DNA from: CAWEFA01 sp963851385 | GTDB lineage: Bacteria; Bacteroidota; Bacteroidia; Bacteroidales; DTGW01 | Assembly: GCA_963851385.1 (NCBI GenBank) | Contig: CAWKPE010000017.1 | Span: 1 to 41,211 of the forward strand | Length of the DNA: 41,211 bases | Direction: 5' to 3' | Translations under genes and position numbers: made by a program | Part shown: positions 34,973 through 41,211 of the stretch, piece after piece | How the letters are laid out: each line of letters opens with the position of its first letter | How positions within the stretch are numbered: the stretch's first letter is position 1 | The notes under the pieces: model-generated | Told to the model about the DNA's origin: nothing | What the model saw: only the letters and a program-made list of their open reading frames with translations | The model's database searches: none

Positions 34973-36697
34973 ATGATAAAACGTCTATTTGGCATTATAA
35001 TTTTATTTGCATTGTCTAGCAATCATATATTAATACATGCCCAAATATTTAAACAATTTAGTGGTAAACCTGAAAAATTTACTTCAGAAGCTAACTCTTT
35101 TCTAGGGAATACTAATGACTCGAATTTGAAAAAAATTGCCCGAGATTTTTCAGTTAATTGGGACTCACTAAAGTTTTCACAACCAGAAAAAGAAAATATT
35201 CTCCTTTTTTCCCAATGTTTTATTGAAAAGAAAGGGCGGGCTAATCCAGATTTTTATAACTATTTAAATACACTAAACTTATTTCTTTCAAAAGAGCATC
35301 CCCGTGTTAGTTTTGGACAATGGTTAAGTGCATTAACCGGAATTTGCAATAATAAAAAAATTTCTATTTTAATCATAAAGAGACTAATCAGCCAAACTTC
35401 AGACTTATTGACAAAAAATGTTATTTATCAATCACCGTCAATCATATGGAAACCTAATTCAAATTCTTTTTATTATAAATATGATAGCATTTTACACCTG
35501 ATTTTTGAAAAGACTGATTTGGTATGCTATTCAAAACGAGATAGCATTACAATTATTGGTACTAGTGGTGAAGTGAGACCAAATATTTTACGATGGTTTG
35601 GTAAAAAAGGAAAAGTTACCTGGGAAAGAGCAGGATATAATATTGATAGTGTTTCTGCAAGCTTATCTAATTACTCAATTGATCTGACTAAGTCATCGTA
35701 TGAAGCTGACTCGGTTAATTTTACTTACAAAGCTTATTTTGTCTTACCTCTTTTAGGACATTTTGAAGATAATGTAACTCTAATAATAAAACCTTCTTCT
35801 GCTACATATCCCATATTTGATTCATACAAAAAACACTTCGTAATTAAAAATTTATATCCAAATGTAAATTATGAAGGTGGCTATTCAATGCAGGGAGCAA
35901 AACTTATCGGGAAAGGCAGTATTGAAAATCCGGCACGGCTTGATTTTTATAGAAAAGATACACTCAGATTGAAAGCTACTTCCAAATTTTTCATGTTCAG
36001 ACCGGAAAAAATTGTAGGTGGAGATGTGACTATCGTAATTTACCTTGAAAAAGATTCGATTTATCATGGAGATGTTCAATTTACATATACTACAAAAAAT
36101 AAAGAAATTTCATTAGTAAAATCCGAGAACTATACTGCTCAGAGTCCATATCTTGATTCTTATCATAAAATAGATATGAATTTTGAACAACTTCGCTGGC
36201 GAATAGATGAACCTTTAATACTTATCACAACAAATCCGGGTTCTTCAATTGGTAAGGCGTCATTCGAGTCTGTCAATTTTTTTGATAATGCCGAATTTTC
36301 GGGATTACAATATTATGATGAAATTAATCCTCTTGTAGCATTAAAAAAATATGCCGCCTATATTGATACTAATAAATTTTCAGCAATTGATTTTTCCAGT
36401 TACATAAAAAGACCTATTGATAAAATTCATACCTTATTATTTCCCTTAGCAGTTAAAGGTTTTATTTTTTATAATTCGGTTTCAGAAACTGTTGAATTAA
36501 AAAAACGCCTGTACAATTATTTAAATGCAAATGCAGGAAAAATAGATTATGATGTACTAAAATTTATTTCTACAACAAATGCTCCACTAGAAAATGCATC
36601 CATTGATCTTCGAAATAATGATTTAAAAATAAATGGTATGCCAAGAGTTGCTGTCAGCGATAGTCAAAATGTTAGCATTTTATCCCAAAGATGGTAA
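34973..36697 (+). CDS. large secreted protein of unknown function, N-terminal part
   Basis: ATG 34973 gives a signal peptide (MIKRLFGIIILFALSS to HAQ); a TTG 9 nt earlier is not needed. About 100 helical residues come first (KPEKFTSEANSFLGNTN, NFYNYLNTLNLFLSKEHP-like). Then follow long beta-rich stretches with alternating polar and hydrophobic residues, such as IGTSGEVRPNILRWFGKKGKVTW and a repeated glycine pattern (YEGGYSMQGAKLIGKGSIENP). I recognise no named domain, though similar proteins of about 1500 residues occur in Bacteroidetes. The frame ends at TAA 36695-36697. Within 36676-36697 another frame reads FYPKDGK, which suggests two compensating indels rather than a true stop. It continues directly into the next pieces. 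Confidence 0.7.
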   Translation: MIKRLFGIIILFALSSNHILIHAQIFKQFSGKPEKFTSEANSFLGNTNDSNLKKIARDFSVNWDSLKFSQPEKENILLFSQCFIEKKGRANPDFYNYLNTLNLFLSKEHPRVSFGQWLSALTGICNNKKISILIIKRLISQTSDLLTKNVIYQSPSIIWKPNSNSFYYKYDSILHLIFEKTDLVCYSKRDSITIIGTSGEVRPNILRWFGKKGKVTWERAGYNIDSVSASLSNYSIDLTKSSYEADSVNFTYKAYFVLPLLGHFEDNVTLIIKPSSATYPIFDSYKKHFVIKNLYPNVNYEGGYSMQGAKLIGKGSIENPARLDFYRKDTLRLKATSKFFMFRPEKIVGGDVTIVIYLEKDSIYHGDVQFTYTTKNKEISLVKSENYTAQSPYLDSYHKIDMNFEQLRWRIDEPLILITTNPGSSIGKASFESVNFFDNAEFSGLQYYDEINPLVALKKYAAYIDTNKFSAIDFSSYIKRPIDKIHTLLFPLAVKGFIFYNSVSETVELKKRLYNYLNANAGKIDYDVLKFISTTNAPLENASIDLRNNDLKINGMPRVAVSDSQNVSILSQRW

Positions 36698-36706
36698 ATC
36701 TTCTTA

Positions 36707-37713
36707 ATGAAGCGAAACAGGAGCTTTCAATTTGACGGCACTGTAGAAGCAGGTTTATTTACTTTTTATGGAAAAAATTTCTTTTTTGACTATGACAAGT
36801 TCAAAATTGTATTGAAAAATGTCGATTCTATTCGCATTAAAGTCATTACTGGTTATGATAATTATTCGAAACCTGTTTACCATGAAATGTACAAAATATT
36901 TTACAGGATGTAACTGGTGAAGTGCTTATTGATTCGTCCAATAATAAATCCGGCTTAATCAACTATCCAAAATATCCAATATTTCAAAGTTACGGTAATT
37001 CTTATGTCTATTATGACAATCCTTCTGTCTTTAATGGAATATATAAACGCAATCGTGACTTTTATTTTCAAATCTATCCTTATATAATTGATAGTTTGGA
37101 TAACTTCAAAAAAGAAAGTATGAAATTCAAAGGACAGTTTTTATCAGCAAAAATATTTCCTGTCATACCTGAAGAGTTAAAATTACAACCTGACTATTCT
37201 TTAGGGTTTACACATATTACGCCACCTGAAGGTTTAACATTATATGAAGGTAAAGGAAAATTTACAAATAAAATTATACTTTCAAATATGGGACTTAAAG
37301 GAAATGGTACGGTAAATTATTTATCTTCTACAATTAATTCAAATGATATTTTTTTCTTTCCGGACAGCATGAACACGATAGCTCCCGACTTTACATTACA
37401 GGCTGTTGCAACAGGTACTACTTACCCACAGGTAAATGGTCAGAATGTAAAAATACATTGGTTGCCATATTTGGATCAAATGCAGATAAATAATGCAGAC
37501 AAGCCATTTCACATGATTAATAATGAGACTACCTTAAATGGAAATATGGTTCTTGGATCAAAAGGCTTGACAGGTAGTGGCACTATGGATATGACTTCAG
37601 CTGTAGCTTCCTCAAAATTGTTTAAATATGGATATAGCACGATAGATGCAGATACTTCAACTTTTCAGCTGCGTAATCTTCACAAAGAAGGTTTTTCTAT
37701 TACTAACAAGTAA
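36707..37713 (+). CDS. large secreted protein of unknown function, middle part (two frames)
   Basis: After the break at 36697 the protein resumes in the original frame at ATG 36707 (NRSFQFDGTVEAGLFTFYG). This stops at 36913 because one A is missing from a run at about 36893; the next frame reads ILQDVTGEVLIDSSNNKSG and runs to 37713. The segment is rich in beta strands and glycine-turn units of the kind LKGNGTVNYLSSTINSNDI and LTGSGTMDMTSAVASSKL, which look like internal repeats. GTG 36922 is only the first codon that can serve as a start, not a true start. The end at 37713 is another frameshift. Confidence 0.6.
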
Positions 37714-39551
37714 TGTTAAGGCCCGTATTAATTTTAGTAATCGTATCAGGAACTTTCAGAGCAAATGACGATACCACAATTACAAAGTTTCCTGAAAACA
37801 AATTCATAGCTAAAATTGATGAATTCAATTGGAAAATGGATAAAAAAGAGATTGACTTACTTTCAAGACATCAGCAAATACCTTCCAAAGCAGGCGAAAA
37901 ATATGGATTTAAAGATGAGGCATTATGGGGAAGTAAATATATATCAACAAAGCCTGACCAGGATTCATTGAGTTTTGTATCTCCAAAAACAACTTATGAT
38001 TACGAGAATAACATTCTCAATGCCAGCGAGGTTAAATACATTGATATTGCAGATGCCAGAATTTTCCCTGATAATGGTAAAATTACAATAGAAGAAGATG
38101 CTAAAATCCAACCATTGGTAAATTCAAAAATACTCGCGAATACTGAGACCCGATTTCATAATATTTATCAGGCAACTACAAATATCGTGAGTCGTAGTAA
38201 TTATAATGGTAAAGGAAAATATGAATATATAGATGAGAACAATAAGGTACAGACTATTTCATTTAGCGAAATAAATGTTGATACAACTTCTCAAACTATT
38301 GCTACAGGAGGAATAGTTGAACCTGACAATTTTACTTTAAGTCCCGATTTCATGTACCAGGGAGAAGTGAAATTAAAAGCTGCTGAAAAATTATTGACAT
38401 TTAATGGAGCTGTTCATATCGTGGACAGTTGTCCTAATTATAACAACTCCTGGCTCATGTTTGAAACGCAAATAGATCCTATAAACATTAATATTCCTGT
38501 GGGACAAAAACTGGTTGAACTTAACAGAAAACCTATTGTTTTAGGAACATTGCTGACAACGGATTCTATACATATCTACTCAAGTTTTTTTGGTGTCAGA
38601 AAAAATTATAACGATTCTCTTTTATTGACTTCAAATGGTTTTTTGCGATTTAATAAAGATTCATCAACATACATTGTAGCATCACAAGAAAAATTTAAAA
38701 ACCCACAACTTCCAGAATCTCTGGTGGGAATAAACAGAAATACTTGTATTCATCATGACGAGGGCAAAATAAAGCTTGATATTGAATTAGGACAGTTCAA
38801 GATGTCAACAGCAGGCTATATTGATCATGACCTGAATAAAAATGAAATTAAGTTTCATTTAATGATGTCTCTTGACTTCTTTATGCTTGATAAATCAATG
38901 GAATCAATGGGTAAAATGATTGATAGTTTAACAGCTGCCATGATACCAATCGATATGACATTACCAAATTTCAAAAAGAATCTGAATTATCTAATTGAAT
39001 CTGACAAATTAAATAAATATTTCGATGAATTGGCTCTAACGGGTAAAGTCACGAGTTTGCCGGATGTTTTAGATAAACGAATATTTTTAAACGATGTAAC
39101 ATTATTTTGGGACCAATATTCACGTTCGTACCGTTCTATTGGTAAAATTGGAATAGGCTATATAAATAAGCGAAAAATAAACGCGTATGTCGATGGTTAT
39201 ATTGAAATATGGAGAAAACGCACCGGTGATATTTTTGATCTGTATCTTAAAATTGATGACAAAACCTTCTACTATTTTGGATACACGAGAGGTACCATGC
39301 AGGTACTTTCTTCAGATGATAAAGGTTTTAACGACCCAATACGAATACTAAAAGATTCGGAACGAACTTTAAAAACGCATCGTAACCAAACTCCTTACAG
39401 CTTCCTTGTTTCTACTGCCAGAAAAATGGGTAAGGTTTATGATAGATGGATGTCTCTCAAAGAACCCAAACAACAACAAGAAATAAAGGAAGAGCAACCC
39501 CAGGATGAAAAATCTAACAATGAAAAGTCTGATGGTGAAGAAGGGAAATAA
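37713..39551 (+). CDS. large secreted protein of unknown function, C-terminal part
   Basis: About 600 residues. Between 37706 and 37760 two +1 shifts are needed to connect it to the preceding piece, through SNVKARINFSNRI in a third frame and then FRANDDTTITKFPENKF. It ends in a charged tail rich in Glu, Gln and Lys (EPKQQQEIKEEQPQDEKSNN). No family is recognised. Counting repairs, the whole gene 34973-39551 would encode about 1525 residues. With a signal peptide, no internal membrane helix and long repeated beta units, it is probably a periplasmic or outer-membrane-associated structural protein; this is inference. Confidence 0.65.
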   Translation: MLRPVLILVIVSGTFRANDDTTITKFPENKFIAKIDEFNWKMDKKEIDLLSRHQQIPSKAGEKYGFKDEALWGSKYISTKPDQDSLSFVSPKTTYDYENNILNASEVKYIDIADARIFPDNGKITIEEDAKIQPLVNSKILANTETRFHNIYQATTNIVSRSNYNGKGKYEYIDENNKVQTISFSEINVDTTSQTIATGGIVEPDNFTLSPDFMYQGEVKLKAAEKLLTFNGAVHIVDSCPNYNNSWLMFETQIDPININIPVGQKLVELNRKPIVLGTLLTTDSIHIYSSFFGVRKNYNDSLLLTSNGFLRFNKDSSTYIVASQEKFKNPQLPESLVGINRNTCIHHDEGKIKLDIELGQFKMSTAGYIDHDLNKNEIKFHLMMSLDFFMLDKSMESMGKMIDSLTAAMIPIDMTLPNFKKNLNYLIESDKLNKYFDELALTGKVTSLPDVLDKRIFLNDVTLFWDQYSRSYRSIGKIGIGYINKRKINAYVDGYIEIWRKRTGDIFDLYLKIDDKTFYYFGYTRGTMQVLSSDDKGFNDPIRILKDSERTLKTHRNQTPYSFLVSTARKMGKVYDRWMSLKEPKQQQEIKEEQPQDEKSNNEKSDGEEGK

Positions 39552-39658
39552 ACCATTCTGAAAAACATTTGTTTAAGAACAAAAAGTATAGAAGAATTAA
39601 TATTTGCTTTACAACAAATTTTGTTAATAATTAATCGACAATTATCAATTATTAAACC

Positions 39659-40576
39659 ATGCCAATAAACGTTCCGGATAAGTTACCTGCAATTGAGATT
39701 CTGAAAGGAGAGAATATATTTGTGATGGATGAAAGCAGGGCCACACACCAGGATATAAGACCACTGAATATTGCTATTCTGAATCTTATGCCAATCAAGC
39801 AGACTACGGAAACCCAGCTAATAAGAATGCTTTCAAACAATCCTTTGCAAATTGAACTTGAACTTTTGCATATTGCAAGTCATGTATCAAAAAATACTTC
39901 CGAAGAACATTTGAAAACTTTTTATAAAGAATTTAACGATATCAAGAATGAGAAATTCGATGGTATGATTATTACCGGTGCGCCAATTGAACATTTAGAA
40001 TTTGAAGATGTGACATATTGGAATGAGATAAAAGAAATTATGGATTGGACTGCTCATCATGTAACTTCAACTTTATTTATTTGCTGGGCAGCACAAGCCG
40101 GATTATATCATTTCTATAATATTCCAAAATATAAACTTCCTGCAAAAATGTTTGGAATATTTAACCACAGAATTCTTAACTCTAAACTTCCTTTAGTTCG
40201 TGGTTTTGACGATTCATTTATGGCACCACATTCAAGACATACTGAAATAAGACGTTCAGATCTTGAAAAAGTTGCCGATCTTGAAATATTAGCAGAATCA
40301 GATGATGCAGGAATATATTTAGTAATGGCCGATAATGGCCGACGAATTTTTGTCACCGGACATTCTGAATACGATCCAAATTCACTTAAAACCGAATATG
40401 AACGCGATATAAACAAAGGATTGGAAATAAAACTACCTTTTAACTATTATCCGAACAATGATCCCAAAAAACCTCCAATGGTAACCTGGCGAAGCCATGC
40501 CAATTTACTTTACGCAAACTGGTTGAATTACTACGTTTATCAGATTACTCCTTATAATATTGAAAAGATTGAATAA
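39659..40576 (+). CDS. metA: homoserine O-acetyltransferase of the MetA family
   Basis: 305 residues, usual length. MetA signatures are present: LNLMPIKQTTETQLIRML, the nucleophile Cys142 in LFICWAAQAGLYHF, His235 and Glu237 in VTGHSEYD, and the active-site loop ITGAPIEHLEFEDVTYW. Residue 111 in that loop is Glu, which in characterised MetA enzymes marks acetyl-CoA users, while Gly marks succinyl-CoA users. The enzyme activates homoserine for methionine synthesis, here probably as O-acetylhomoserine. ATG 39659 is the natural start. I see no S-box or other riboswitch in the 107-bp leader, only the short palindrome ACAAATTTTGT. The frame is intact. Confidence 0.95.
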   Translation: MPINVPDKLPAIEILKGENIFVMDESRATHQDIRPLNIAILNLMPIKQTTETQLIRMLSNNPLQIELELLHIASHVSKNTSEEHLKTFYKEFNDIKNEKFDGMIITGAPIEHLEFEDVTYWNEIKEIMDWTAHHVTSTLFICWAAQAGLYHFYNIPKYKLPAKMFGIFNHRILNSKLPLVRGFDDSFMAPHSRHTEIRRSDLEKVADLEILAESDDAGIYLVMADNGRRIFVTGHSEYDPNSLKTEYERDINKGLEIKLPFNYYPNNDPKKPPMVTWRSHANLLYANWLNYYVYQITPYNIEKIE

Positions 40577-40787
40577 TGACAACAGGATACAGGATGAGAT
40601 TAACGATTTTCCAATGATAGCAGGTAGTTAAATCAAAAACTATTAATCAATAGCCATAGCCTAAAATTGAAACTAAAACCTGAAACAAATACTATTTATT
40701 CTTCTCCATTCACATCATCACAATTCAAAACTTCTCGACTCATATTAATAATCTCTTTTAAATTTTACTAAAATAAACATTAAAATA

Positions 40788-40819
40788 TTTGGTTTATATT
40801 ATAAACTTATTTATGTTTG
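40788..40819 (+). promoter_or_regulatory. Bacteroidetes-type promoter of the last gene
   Basis: TTTG (40788-40791), exactly 20 nt, then TATGTTTG (40812-40819): a full match to TTTG-N19-21-TAnnTTTG. The ATG at 40850 is 30 nt downstream. The rest of the 273-bp gap after metA holds only degenerate AT-rich repeats, including GATACAGGATGAG at about 40584. Confidence 0.75.
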
Positions 40820-40849
40820 TATCTTATTTACAAACTTAAATTAATTGTT

Positions 40850-41211
40850 ATGGAAAATGTCGAAAAAGAATTTACACCTGAAGATAGTCTTCAGCTGATT
40901 AGCCAAATTATTACCAAAACGCGAAGAAACATTAAAATCGCAAGTTTCTATTTCATACTTTGGGGATGGATTATGATATTTGCTTCACTGGCCTGTTTCT
41001 TTGTTATCAGATATTTTGTAAGTATCCACCAGTATAAATACATCAACATAGGAGCATGGCTCGCATGGATAATTCCCGTTTTAATCGGTTTTATCGTTAG
41101 TAATTACCATGGAAAAAAAATTGAAAGATTTGAACTGGTTAAGAGTCAAATCGGAAATATTATGAAAATGATGTGGCATTCGAATGGAATAGCCATTATA
41201 GTTGGTTGCTT
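40850..41211 (+). CDS. small integral membrane protein (3' end outside window)
   Basis: ATG 40850 opens 120 visible codons with no stop. A polar N-terminus (MENVEKEFTPEDSLQLISQI) is followed by two helices (about 31-51, SFYFILWGWIMIFASLACFF, and 67-85, GAWLAWIIPVLIGFIVS). A basic/amphipathic linker comes next, and a third hydrophobic segment begins at about 112 (NGIAIIVG). The layout resembles small Bacteroidetes membrane proteins that are often paired with a PadR- or MarR-type regulator gene, but the downstream gene is outside the window. It has its own consensus promoter. Function unknown. Confidence 0.75.
   Translation, partial: MENVEKEFTPEDSLQLISQIITKTRRNIKIASFYFILWGWIMIFASLACFFVIRYFVSIHQYKYINIGAWLAWIIPVLIGFIVSNYHGKKIERFELVKSQIGNIMKMMWHSNGIAIIVGC

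Noticed and set aside
34834..35022. 62-codon ORF on the minus strand
   Set aside because: It overlaps the signal peptide of the large secreted gene antisense; composition is lysine/isoleucine-rich without motif.
39552..39658. SAM riboswitch before metA
   Set aside because: The 107-bp leader has only a short palindrome and lacks the multi-stem structure or terminator of known SAM riboswitches.

Overview
The window looks like a chromosomal segment of a Bacteroidetes bacterium (Bacteroidales/Marinilabiliales-like; lineage inferred). The DNA is AT-rich. It carries Bacteroidetes-type families (DUF4293, a LysM protein fused to a periplasmic-binding fold, SiaB/SiaC proteins, PAS/TPR hybrid kinases). 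At least three promoters match the phylum pattern TTTG-N19-21-TAnnTTTG. I saw no tRNA, rRNA, IS element, phage gene or CRISPR array.

Layout. 1-2592 (-): start of a TPR-CHAT lipoprotein that runs off the left edge; divergent from it is a 20-44 codon glycine-rich micro-ORF followed by a strong terminator. 2853-5899 (-): DUF4293 membrane protein, then the conserved block zapB-like / zapA / probable 6S RNA / rny. 6203-10125 (+): secreted M23 peptidase (frameshifted), a secreted unknown and anmK, so a cell-wall theme. 10738-16449 (+): C69 dipeptidase (frameshifted near its end), GH30 glycosidase lipoprotein, FtsX/MacB-type permease. 16702-21556 (+): membrane metallophosphoesterase, a SiaC paralog, S41 protease, THUMP RNA methyltransferase. 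21749-30353: a signalling island with siaB-siaC and two single-domain response regulators on +, converging with a broken REC-kinase, a 1026-residue hybrid kinase and a TPR-PAS kinase on -. 30506-33771 (-): LysM/periplasmic-binding protein and an SGNH hydrolase. 33952-40576 (+): tpiA (frameshifted), a very large secreted protein broken by several indels, and metA, predicted from Glu111 to use acetyl-CoA. 40850-end (+): start of a small membrane protein.

The most interesting content is the signalling island. A SiaB-like kinase sits with a SiaC that keeps the phospho-acceptor threonine at position 68, and a second SiaC has Ser at the equivalent position and a perfect 16-bp palindrome just before its start. 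No SiaA phosphatase or SiaD cyclase is visible, but response regulators and histidine kinases are. The second candidate novelty is the micro-ORF beside the CHAT (caspase-like) lipoprotein.

A caution applies to the whole window: at least five genes carry single-base indels, often in A/T runs. They include the core gene tpiA, where the two halves of an otherwise normal protein lie in different frames. Sequencing or assembly error is the simplest explanation, but real decay cannot be excluded, particularly for the REC-kinase at 23884-24964.
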